Shown here: positions 15,337 to 22,640 of the stretch, one piece after another
Position numbering within the stretch: the first letter of the stretch is position 1
Layout: every line of letters starts with the position of its first letter
NCBI RefSeq assembly: GCF_001403615.1
Contig: NZ_LN879457.1
Coordinates: forward strand, 434,001-498,000
Length of the DNA stretch: 64,000 bases
Origin: Desnuesiella massiliensis
Lineage (GTDB): Bacteria > Bacillota > Clostridia > Clostridiales > Clostridiaceae
Direction: 5' to 3'
Notes under the pieces: generated by a model
Seen by the model: only the letters and a program-made list of their open reading frames with translations
Told to the model about the DNA's origin: nothing
Databases searched by the model: none
Position numbers and translations under genes: made by a program

Positions 15337-16560
15337 ATGGATATAATCTTAAGAAAAGTTAGAATTAAAGATGGAGAAGGCCTAAAGGATGTTGCTATAG
15401 AAAAAGGCAAGATAGTGGCAATTGAGGCAGACATTCAAGGAACTGCTGAAAGAGAAATTAACGCAGATGGAAGAGTTCTCATTCCAGGCTTAATAGAGAG
15501 TCACATTCATTTAGATAAAGCATTGATTGCAGATAGACTTCCAAATAAATCAGGTACACTTTGGGAAGCTATTGAAGTTACAGGAAAGCTAAAACCAACC
15601 TTCACAAGAGAGGACATAGAAGAAAGAGCTAGAAAGACTCTTATGATGTTAGTAAAGAAGGGGACTACTCATATAAGAACCCACTCAGAATTTGATCCAA
15701 CACAAGGCTTTACTGGCTTTGAAACTGTAATGAAGTTAAAGAATGAGTTTAAGCACTTAATTGACATACAAGTAGTTGCTTTCCCACAAGAAGGAATATT
15801 TAAGTGTCCGGGAACAGAAGAAATGATGTATCAAGCTATGGAAATGGGAGCAGATATTGTAGGCGGTATTCCCTATAATGATATGCCAGCAAAAGATCAT
15901 ATTGATTTAGTGTTTGAAATAGCTAAAAAATACAACAGACCTATAGATTTTCATCAAGATTTTAAGGATGATGCTGATGGCATAACTATAGAGTATGTTT
16001 GCGAAAAGACCATAAAAGAAGGCTTTGAAGGAAAGGTGTCTGTAGGTCACTTAACAAGCCTAGGGGCGCTGCCAAAGGAAAGATTACAACCAATCATTGA
16101 ATTAATGAGCAAAGCAGGAGTAAGTGTTATGAGCTTACCAGCTACAGACCTTCACTTGGGTGGAAGAAAGGATGAATATAATGTAAGGCGTGCGGTTACA
16201 CCAGTGAGAGCTTTACGTGATGGTGGTGTTAATATGTGTTTAGCATCCAATAATATAAGAAATGCCTTCACACCTTATGGAAATGGTGATTTAATGCAAA
16301 TAGCAATGCTTGCTATACCAGTATCTCACCTTGGTGGAGCAGACGATCTGCCAACAGTGCTGCCTATGATAACTTCAAATCCTGCTAAAGCTTTAGGTTT
16401 AAAAGATTATGGTTTAGAAGTAGGAAAAAATGCAGACTTAGTGCTTCTTGACACAAAAGCTGTAAGTGAAGCAATAATAGACATTCCAGACAGATTATTT
16501 GTAATTAAAAATGGTAAAATAATCGTAGAAACAGAGAAAAATGTAAAAGTTAATTTTTAA
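15337..16560 (+). CDS. Cytosine-deaminase-like amidohydrolase
   Basis: A 407-residue amidohydrolase-superfamily enzyme aligned in pattern with cytosine deaminase. Seen are the metal motif HIHLDK near residue 55, QVVAFPQEGIFKCPG, GADIVGGIPYND, IDFHQDF (third metal His), VGHLTS, and a final TIM-barrel strand with CLASNN. In cytosine deaminase the last motif is HDD and carries a metal-binding/catalytic Asp; here Asn takes that place. Such enzymes act on cyclic or linear C-N bonds, so in this operon it may open or hydrolyse a hydantoin-like or ureide substrate. The actual substrate is unknown. AGGAGG precedes ATG 15337. Confidence 0.78.
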   Translation: MDIILRKVRIKDGEGLKDVAIEKGKIVAIEADIQGTAEREINADGRVLIPGLIESHIHLDKALIADRLPNKSGTLWEAIEVTGKLKPTFTREDIEERARKTLMMLVKKGTTHIRTHSEFDPTQGFTGFETVMKLKNEFKHLIDIQVVAFPQEGIFKCPGTEEMMYQAMEMGADIVGGIPYNDMPAKDHIDLVFEIAKKYNRPIDFHQDFKDDADGITIEYVCEKTIKEGFEGKVSVGHLTSLGALPKERLQPIIELMSKAGVSVMSLPATDLHLGGRKDEYNVRRAVTPVRALRDGGVNMCLASNNIRNAFTPYGNGDLMQIAMLAIPVSHLGGADDLPTVLPMITSNPAKALGLKDYGLEVGKNADLVLLDTKAVSEAIIDIPDRLFVIKNGKIIVETEKNVKVNF

Positions 16561-16593
16561 TAGTTTCTCATTACTACTATAAATATACAGTCT

Positions 16594-16638
16594 TAAGGGA
16601 GGAATTGGATAATTATAATCTAGTTCCTCCCTTATTCT
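16594..16638. terminator. Bidirectional terminator between convergent genes
   Basis: TAAGGGAGGAA and TTCCTCCCTTA pair over 11 bases, with a 19-base loop that can pair further. It separates the amidohydrolase gene from the leftward small genes. Confidence 0.75.
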
Positions 16639-16645
16639 ATCTATA

Positions 16646-16858
16646 TTAAGCTAGTGCAATTATATCCCCAGGTGAAAACAATACTGTGGCTCCAGGCGCA
16701 AAAGTGGCATAGGGAGCTGTTAATCTTAAGTTTAGGAAGCCTGATATTGTAGTGCATCCATCAAGAACTTCACCGGTAGCAATTGGAAAAGGAGTACTAG
16801 AAAGTATTATTCTAATATTAACCCCTCTAAATCTTTGAACTATTTCATTTAGATTCAT
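16646..16858 (-). CDS. Small beta-rich protein, tandem paralogue B
   Basis: A 70-residue protein, nearly identical in plan to the gene at 16989-17201 and of the same length. It starts MNLNEIVQRFRGVNIRIIL, followed by PFPIATGEVLD and ending FSPGDIIALA. The C-terminal part of the neighbouring 215-residue protein has a related domain (TLLLTSGETVTGQVLG). The fold looks like a small Sm-like barrel, and such proteins are often linked with spores or the cell surface in Firmicutes; this is a guess from pattern. GGAGG-type sites precede it. Cys occurs once (DGCTT). Confidence 0.68.
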   Translation of the reverse strand: MNLNEIVQRFRGVNIRIILSSTPFPIATGEVLDGCTTISGFLNLRLTAPYATFAPGATVLFSPGDIIALA

Positions 16859-16988
16859 CTGTGGACCTCCTTTCTTTAGTATGTATAGGGAAACAAAGGT
16901 AAAAGCTTACGACGTTTCCATATAAAGAAAGGTAAAAGGTAAAGGAGAGGAATTTGCATAGTCTAAATCCTCCCCTACTCAATCTATA

Positions 16989-17201
16989 TTAAGCTACCGC
17001 AATTATATGTCTTGGTGAAAATAATACTGTGGTTCCAGCAGCAAAGGAATCATAGGCAGCTGTTAATCTTAAATTTAAGAATCCAGGCACTGTAGTGGGT
17101 CCATCAAGAACTTCGCCAGTAGCGATTGGAAAAGGAGTACTATCAAGTATTAAGGTAATATTAACTCCTCTAAATCTTTGAATTATTTCATTTAGATTCA
17201 T
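16989..17201 (-). CDS. Small beta-rich protein, tandem paralogue A
   Basis: A 70-residue protein, the first of the two copies in transcription order. The start is taken at ATG 17201 because AAAGGAGG lies just upstream of it; a longer form from 17219 would put the start before that site. It shares RFRGVNI, STPFPIATGEVLDG, GFLNLRLTA and TVLFSP with its neighbour, and the downstream non-coding bases of both genes are also similar, so a gene-plus-flank duplication is likely. It lacks signal peptide and membrane segments. The function is unknown; an exposed spore or coat structural part is one possibility. Confidence 0.68.
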   Translation of the reverse strand: MNLNEIIQRFRGVNITLILDSTPFPIATGEVLDGPTTVPGFLNLRLTAAYDSFAAGTTVLFSPRHIIAVA

Positions 17202-17247
17202 CTGTGCGCCTCCTTTCATCTGTATGTATCTATTCTAAGGTGAATAA

Positions 17248-17895
17248 TTAGTAAAAACCTATGATAGAATTTCCATCTATAAATTTAATTATGGCACCAA
17301 CTTTTATCATTATTACATTACCATAATAGGAGCCTAATACCTGACCAGTGACAGTTTCACCACTTGTTAATAGTAAGGTAGTATTTGTTCCTTGAAACCC
17401 GTTTTTTAGAAGATTGAATATATTTTCATCACTACTGTTAATTGTAGTATTGGTATTAATATTAGTTCTTAAATTAATATTAGAGTTATTATTAATATTA
17501 GCATTATAAGTATTAGTATTAGCGTTAGTGTTAGTATAAGAATTATTATTAGTATTAGTATTAGGGCTAGTATTGGTATAAGTATTAGTATCAGTATTAG
17601 GGCTAGTATTGGTATAAGTATTAGTATCAGTATTAGATATTGATGCATTGGAGTTATAAGAATTAGCAGTATCGGTATCGTTACTAGTGCTTTGTTTATA
17701 TGCAGAATTTTTACATGCGGAGTCATCTATTGAGCTTTTCTCTGAAGAATTTACTTCAGTATTAGGGGCATCTTTTTTTTGTTCACTTTTTGAGAGCGAA
17801 AGGATAAGTGCATATATTAAAAGCTTTAGCTTATGTACCTCATCGAGGGTATACTTAGACATTAAAAGATTTACAATTAAAAGTTCATTAACCAT
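17248..17895 (-). CDS. Asn/Thr-repeat protein with C-terminal Sm-like domain
   Basis: A 215-residue protein in three parts. Residues about 1-45 are helical and hydrophobic (MVNELLIVNLLMSKYTLDE...). Residues about 46-155 are low-complexity and rich in Asn, Thr and Ser, including two perfect 12-residue repeats (NTDTNTYTNTSP). Residues about 158-215 form a compact domain, TLLLTSGETVTGQVLG...IIKFIDGNSIIGFY, similar to the two small paralogues downstream. The layout (anchor, disordered spacer, small barrel) suggests a surface or spore-coat structural protein. No experimental relative is recognised. The repeat region is likely to vary in length between strains. Confidence 0.65.
   Translation of the reverse strand: MVNELLIVNLLMSKYTLDEVHKLKLLIYALILSLSKSEQKKDAPNTEVNSSEKSSIDDSACKNSAYKQSTSNDTDTANSYNSNASISNTDTNTYTNTSPNTDTNTYTNTSPNTNTNNNSYTNTNANTNTYNANINNNSNINLRTNINTNTTINSSDENIFNLLKNGFQGTNTTLLLTSGETVTGQVLGSYYGNVIMIKVGAIIKFIDGNSIIGFY
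17558..17629. repeat. Two perfect 36-base tandem repeats in the Asn/Thr-rich gene
   Basis: The unit beginning GTATTAGGGCTAG at 17558 is repeated exactly at 17594 and followed by a partial third copy. It encodes the 12-residue NTDTNTYTNTSP unit. Slippage or unequal recombination could change the copy number. Confidence 0.85.
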
Positions 17896-18356
17896 AAAAT
17901 CTTCCCTTATAAATTACTATACTTATTAAGGCTATTTATAGAAGAATAATATGTTAAATATTTTATCCTAATTATATAGTATGACTTAGGGTGTAAGATG
18001 TTACATTTTAATCTCATATAATCAATATTTTAAGAGAGAGCTATGACTCGAAAAATAGCATATAAAACATAAATATTTTTAATAATAATGAAAAATATGG
18101 TTTGGTGTAAACAAAATATGAGATCTTTTGTGAGTTGTAAATTAGCACCAATAGATAAAGGAGTTTATTATCAATTGAAAATAATTATAATAGCAGTTAG
18201 TCGTTGACAACTGAGGAAATAAGTTATATATTAAACCTTATACTATTATCAATTGATAACATTTTGGTTAATTTTGCATATACTACTAATGTGGATATAA
18301 ATATATGCAATGTAATGCATATACTCCGCTTAATTTATTAAAGAGAGGTACTAATT
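17896..18356. other. Intergenic region before the P-type ATPase
   Basis: A divergent region of about 460 bases. It contains the sequence TATCAATTGA twice (near 18169-18178 and 18247-18256), TGCATATAC twice (near 18275 and 18316) and an inverted repeat at 18303-18322. No further gene, RNA motif or terminator was recognised. Confidence 0.5.
18303..18322. promoter_or_regulatory. Inverted repeat upstream of the P-type ATPase gene
   Basis: ATATGCA and TGCATAT form perfect seven-base arms around six bases, 35 bases before the start codon. One arm also occurs further upstream as TGCATATAC. This is a candidate operator for a metal- or stress-responsive repressor; no regulator gene is adjacent. Confidence 0.45.
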
Positions 18357-20915
18357 ATGGAAGGTAGAGAATTTAGAGGTTTATCCTCGGAACAAGCAAA
18401 AGAACTTCAAAAAAAATATGGTTTTAATGAATTTGTAAAAAATGAAAAAGCTAACCCTATTAAAAAATTCTTAGGTGTGTTTAAAGAACCTATGTTTTTG
18501 CTATTGGTAGGAACTGCATTGCTTTACTTTGTACTAGGGCAAGCAAGGGAAGCCTGTATTATGCTATTTTTTGTTGCATTTGTTGCTTCTATTACTTTTA
18601 TTCAAGAATGGAAGACTGAAAAAACTATGAATGCATTAAAAGAATTAACCTGTCCTCATATTAAGGTGTGGAGAGATGGAGAAGTGCAGACTATTAAAAG
18701 CAGTGATCTTGTACCTGGTGATATAGTTTATATTACTGAAGGTGAAAGAATTCCAGCAGATTGTAAGGTATTAGAGGTTTCAAATTTTTCAGTAGATGAA
18801 TCTGTTTTAACAGGAGAAGCTGAACCGGTTTTTAAAAGTATGGAAGAAAAGCTTTATGATGATGAAGACAATAGTTCAAAGGACTATTGGAGAAAAGATA
18901 TTGTTTATGCAGGAACCCTATGTATATTTGGTAAGTGCACTGCAAAAGTACTCTCCATAGGTTTTAGTACTGAATATGGGAAAATCAGCAAAGCAGTTAG
19001 TGAAGCAAAGGAAGAATTGACTCCGCTTCAAAGGAAAACTCAAGCTTTAGTTAAAAATTTAGCTATAGCAGGACTATTTCTTTGTTTGATAGTTATTATA
19101 TTATCTTATACTTATAATCATAACCTGATACAGAGCATTTTATCGGGAATAACCTTAGCCATGGCTATAATTCCAGAGGAATTTCCCGTGGTGCTTACGG
19201 TTTTCTTGTCTATGGGTGCCTTTAGACTTGCTAAAAAGAATACTCTAATGAGAAGAGTTTCTGCTGTAGAAACGCTAGGATCAGCTACAATATTGGCAGT
19301 AGATAAGACTGGTACTATAACAAAAAATGAAATGGCTGTTAAGACTATTTTCATTGATAATAAATTTTTGACTGTAAAGGAGTTCGTAAATAGTGAATTT
19401 AGCAAATTAATGGTTTTGTCCTGTGAAAAAGATCCCTATGATCCTATGGAAAAAGCTATAGTAGGCTGTGCTAAAAATAATTTAAAGAATTTAAGCAGTT
19501 TATATCTTATGAATATTAGAGAAAAGATAGCTTTCGACCCTAAAACAAAGAGAATGGCTAATATATATGATTTAAATAATAAGTACTTTGTTACAGCTAA
19601 GGGCTCTCCAGAAACTATACTTCCTTTATGTAGTTTAAGCAAAGAGGAAGAGAGGGAAATCAATAGGGCTATTGATGATATGGCGGCTAAAGGTTTAAGA
19701 GTTTTAGCCTTTGCTGAAGCAACTACAGATAATATTCAAGGAGATTTAGACGGATATTCATTGAATTTTAAGGGATTGATAGGTTTACAAGATCCTCCAA
19801 AGGAAGGGGTAAAGGAAGCTATAGAGCTTTGTAAAAAAGCAGGTATTAGGGTAATTATGATAACAGGGGATTATAGCAAAACCGCTATGGCTATAGGAAA
19901 TGAAATAGGCTTAAAATTCAAGGACTGTACTATTACAGGTGAAGACATAGATAATATGACAGAAAGTGAATTATGTGAAGCAGTGAAGCATTGTGATATC
20001 TTCTCAAGAGTTATACCAGAGCACAAAATGAAAATTGTTAAGGCTTTAAAAGCTAATGGGGAGATAGTAGCTATGACTGGGGATGGTGTTAATGATGCTC
20101 CAGCTCTTAAGCATTCTGATATAGGCATTGCTATGGGAAAAAGAGGAACGGAAGTGGCAAAAGAAGCAGCTCATATGATACTAATGGATGACAATTTTAC
20201 TACTATAGTTAATTCCGTAAAAGATGGAAGAAGAATATTTGATAATATTAGAAAAGCTATGGTTTATATAATGGTAATTCATATACCTATTGTGGCATTA
20301 GCATTGTTTTCACCAGTGTTCAATTTGCCACAAATACTGCTTCCAGTTCATATTGTACTTCTTGAACTCATCATAGACCCAACTTGTTCTATTATTTTTG
20401 AGGTGGAGGATGCGGAACCTTATATTATGGAACAACCACCAAGATCACCTAAGGAGCCCTTGCTTACAAAAGGACTTACATTAAAAGTAATATTACAAGG
20501 TATAACTATGTTTCTAGCAGCCTTTCTTCCATTCCATTACTTGGTGGATTCTGGAGTAGAAGTAGACTTAGCCAGAAGTTTTTCATTAATGTGTCTAGTA
20601 TCTTCAAATATTATTTTAGTTTTAGTAAACAGGTCAAATATTCAATACCTTATTAATGTATTTAAAGGCGCTAAAAATGGAGTAAGGCTTTTAATCAATA
20701 GTATAGCATTACTAATGGTTTTAGCTATAATTTATATTCCTATGCTTAATCCTATTTTTAAAACTAAAGCCCTTGATATAAAAATGTTAGCATATTCAGT
20801 GATTATGGGTTTTATTTCTTCTGGTTGGTGGGAAATAGTTAAGTTAGTAAAGAACAGAATAAATGCGAAAAAACATAAATCTACTATAAAAATTTCTAAG
20901 GAAATAGAAGCTTAA
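18357..20915 (+). CDS. P-type (type II-like) cation-transporting ATPase
   Basis: An 852-residue membrane ATPase with the full P-type layout: N-terminal cation-ATPase domain, M1-M2, actuator with SVDESVLTGEAEPV, M3-M4, phosphorylation site DKTGTITKNE near residue 318, nucleotide-binding FDPKTKRMA and KGSPET, hinge TGDGVNDAPALKHSDIGIAMG, then six C-terminal helices. The M4 ion-binding motif reads IPEEFP where Ca2+ pumps have IPEGLP, and M6 reads LELIIDPTCS rather than the Ca2+-type NxxTDGLPA. The transported ion is therefore uncertain (Ca2+, Mn2+ or another cation). It is transcribed alone, between an upstream inverted repeat and a bidirectional terminator. Confidence 0.88.
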   Translation: MEGREFRGLSSEQAKELQKKYGFNEFVKNEKANPIKKFLGVFKEPMFLLLVGTALLYFVLGQAREACIMLFFVAFVASITFIQEWKTEKTMNALKELTCPHIKVWRDGEVQTIKSSDLVPGDIVYITEGERIPADCKVLEVSNFSVDESVLTGEAEPVFKSMEEKLYDDEDNSSKDYWRKDIVYAGTLCIFGKCTAKVLSIGFSTEYGKISKAVSEAKEELTPLQRKTQALVKNLAIAGLFLCLIVIILSYTYNHNLIQSILSGITLAMAIIPEEFPVVLTVFLSMGAFRLAKKNTLMRRVSAVETLGSATILAVDKTGTITKNEMAVKTIFIDNKFLTVKEFVNSEFSKLMVLSCEKDPYDPMEKAIVGCAKNNLKNLSSLYLMNIREKIAFDPKTKRMANIYDLNNKYFVTAKGSPETILPLCSLSKEEEREINRAIDDMAAKGLRVLAFAEATTDNIQGDLDGYSLNFKGLIGLQDPPKEGVKEAIELCKKAGIRVIMITGDYSKTAMAIGNEIGLKFKDCTITGEDIDNMTESELCEAVKHCDIFSRVIPEHKMKIVKALKANGEIVAMTGDGVNDAPALKHSDIGIAMGKRGTEVAKEAAHMILMDDNFTTIVNSVKDGRRIFDNIRKAMVYIMVIHIPIVALALFSPVFNLPQILLPVHIVLLELIIDPTCSIIFEVEDAEPYIMEQPPRSPKEPLLTKGLTLKVILQGITMFLAAFLPFHYLVDSGVEVDLARSFSLMCLVSSNIILVLVNRSNIQYLINVFKGAKNGVRLLINSIALLMVLAIIYIPMLNPIFKTKALDIKMLAYSVIMGFISSGWWEIVKLVKNRINAKKHKSTIKISKEIEA

Positions 20916-20935
20916 ATAAAGTGCTTTTCAAAACT

Positions 20936-20990
20936 AAACTGCCTTTATTCAATGGTTAAACTCTATTGAATAAAGGGCAGTTTAAGTTGC
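20936..20990. terminator. Bidirectional terminator
   Basis: AAACTGCC...TTCAAT at 20936-20953 pairs with ATTGAA...GGCAGTTT at 20965-20983, with one bulge. It lies between the ATPase gene and the convergent LysM/M23 gene. Confidence 0.85.
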
Positions 20991-21013
20991 TTTTATATTT
21001 ATTACAGTTATAT

Positions 21014-22051
21014 TTACTTAAGAAAAGATAGAGGGTTTACAGGTTCATCGTTTTGCCTAATTTCAAAATGTAAATGAGGTCCGGTAGAGTTGCCTGTACT
21101 TCCTGATAATGAAACAATAGCTCCTTTATCGACAGATTGTCCAACTTTCGCTAAAAGCTTTGAGTTGTGAGCGTAATAGGTTTTATATCCATTACCATGA
21201 TCTATTATTATTAAGTTACCATAGTTCCCTTTCCAACCACTGAAGATTACTTTTCCGGAAGCAGCAGCTTTAACACTAGTTCCGGTCTCAACAGCAATAT
21301 CAAGGCCAGTATGCTTAGAACCCCATCTTGAACCAAATTTTGAAGAGATATCTCCACTAGCAGGCCAAATGAAATTACTAGAAGTATTCTGAGTGCTAGT
21401 TGTTTTTTTATAAGTTTTATTATTCATATCATCTGAATCAGCTTTTTTTGTTTTTGTTTCATTAGAAGTACTCTTAACATTTATATTATTAGAAGTACTT
21501 TTAACGTTTATATCATTAGAGTCATCTTTAACCTTTATTTCAGTAATTCCCTTTAATATTAACTTTTCACCTATAGATAATATAGCAGGATTAGCTTTAT
21601 CTTCTCTAATTATAGATTCTGGCGAAAGATTATAGTCTTTGGCTATAGACCAAAGATTGTCTTCTTTTTTAGTTTCATAAATAATTCCATCTATAGATGG
21701 AAAAAATAATTCTTGTCCAGCTTTTAATTCTGAATGTTCATTTAGTTTATTAGAAACTATAATACTGCTTGGAGAGATTATGAAGTCTTTAGATATACTT
21801 TCAATAGTATCTCCTTCACTAACTATGTATCTTATTATGTAAGGTTTATTAAACTCATCAAAAAACTTTGGATTAGTATAATATAAAATTTTTTGATCTA
21901 GGTCTGTACCTATTAGCTTAGTTAGAGTGTTTTCATTTAAAGTAGAAGGGTTATAGGTCAACGGAAGCGCTTTAGAGCTTGTACCGTTAACAAGTGGGCT
22001 CACCATTATTAGTGATGAAGCAATGAATAGCAATAATTTTTTCTTTATCAT
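21014..22051 (-). CDS. Secreted LysM/M23 peptidoglycan endopeptidase
   Basis: A 345-residue exported protein. Residues 1-28 are a signal-peptide-like segment (MIKKKLLLFIASSLIMV...). Two LysM modules follow, at about 73-115 (YIVSEGDTIESISKDF) and 120-165 (YETKKEDNLWSIAKDY), both of which bind peptidoglycan. A Ser/Asn/Lys-rich spacer with a repeated NINVKSTSN leads to an M23 zinc peptidase domain, with HTGLDIA, IDHGNGYKTYYAH and GPHLHFEIR providing the metal ligands. It should cut peptide cross-links in the wall, in growth or spore processes. The 5' leader is a c-di-AMP riboswitch, so expression is likely off when c-di-AMP is high. Confidence 0.92.
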   Translation of the reverse strand: MIKKKLLLFIASSLIMVSPLVNGTSSKALPLTYNPSTLNENTLTKLIGTDLDQKILYYTNPKFFDEFNKPYIIRYIVSEGDTIESISKDFIISPSSIIVSNKLNEHSELKAGQELFFPSIDGIIYETKKEDNLWSIAKDYNLSPESIIREDKANPAILSIGEKLILKGITEIKVKDDSNDINVKSTSNNINVKSTSNETKTKKADSDDMNNKTYKKTTSTQNTSSNFIWPASGDISSKFGSRWGSKHTGLDIAVETGTSVKAAASGKVIFSGWKGNYGNLIIIDHGNGYKTYYAHNSKLLAKVGQSVDKGAIVSLSGSTGNSTGPHLHFEIRQNDEPVNPLSFLK

Positions 22052-22070
22052 TAAAATCCTCCTCTATTTT

Positions 22071-22215
22071 GCTTACGAAGTTAGTTGACGGGTTAGGCCA
22101 TAGAGTAGCCTTCACGAGGATTCACCCCAATAATATATCCTCCGCTCCTTAAAAGGATTCAGCAATCATAATGTTTTAGCCAGCTTTAGGAAGTAGCAGA
22201 TAATTAATCCTTAAA
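22071..22215 (-). ncRNA. Cyclic di-AMP riboswitch (ydaO/yuaA type)
   Basis: Read on the minus strand, the leader of the LysM/M23 gene contains GCTGAATCC, then GGAGCGGAGGA, TTGGGGTGAATCC, GGCCTAACCCGTCAACTAAC and CGTAAGC in this order. This series of conserved blocks is characteristic of the ydaO/yuaA class, whose ligand is c-di-AMP. The class often precedes cell-wall hydrolase genes, as here, and usually lowers expression when ligand is bound. It ends about 20 bases before the start codon. The 5' boundary is approximate. Confidence 0.9.
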
Positions 22216-22640
22216 AGCTGAAATAGCATATTTCTTCAATATATATATATAATAAATTAAAAAATAAAAAATTTAAATATGTAATTGATGGTTATGATTC
22301 CAGTGGAATCGAGATTTATCTATAAGCATAAAATTTCAAACCATGAATTATTTCCTGCGGTTCATTATTATTTTGTAATAATTAAATAGACTTAGTATTA
22401 TAGCAAAGCTATTTAGGGGAGATGCCCAAGCAATAACTTTAGGGCATCTTGATGAGAAGAAAACAAATTTCTTCTATAATCATATAATAATAAATATTTA
22501 TGTAGTTTTTATGTGGCTAAAAAATATTATATATAAATGATGTTGATAAATAATTAACAATAATAATATAATTAAATTAGGTATCGTAAAAAAATAACTA
22601 GTCAAAGATGCCTTATATAATAAGTGAAGGATGTGACCAA
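22216..22640. other. Divergent intergenic region before the sensory hydrogenase
   Basis: A/T-rich sequence that should hold the leftward promoter of the riboswitch transcript and the rightward promoter of the hydrogenase operon. The only other structure found is AGATGCCC (22420-22427) pairing with GGGCATCT (22442-22449), a perfect eight-base hairpin without a T run. No gene is apparent. Confidence 0.45.

Noticed and set aside
17500..17640. CRISPR array
   Set aside because: The repeats are directly adjacent, 36 bases long and in frame within a gene, with no spacers and no cas genes.
17469..17726. Leu/Ile repeat frame on the minus strand in the 17.5 kb region
   Set aside because: It is the shifted reading of the Asn/Thr repeat gene; the repetitive ILILI pattern comes from the DNA repeat, not from protein selection.
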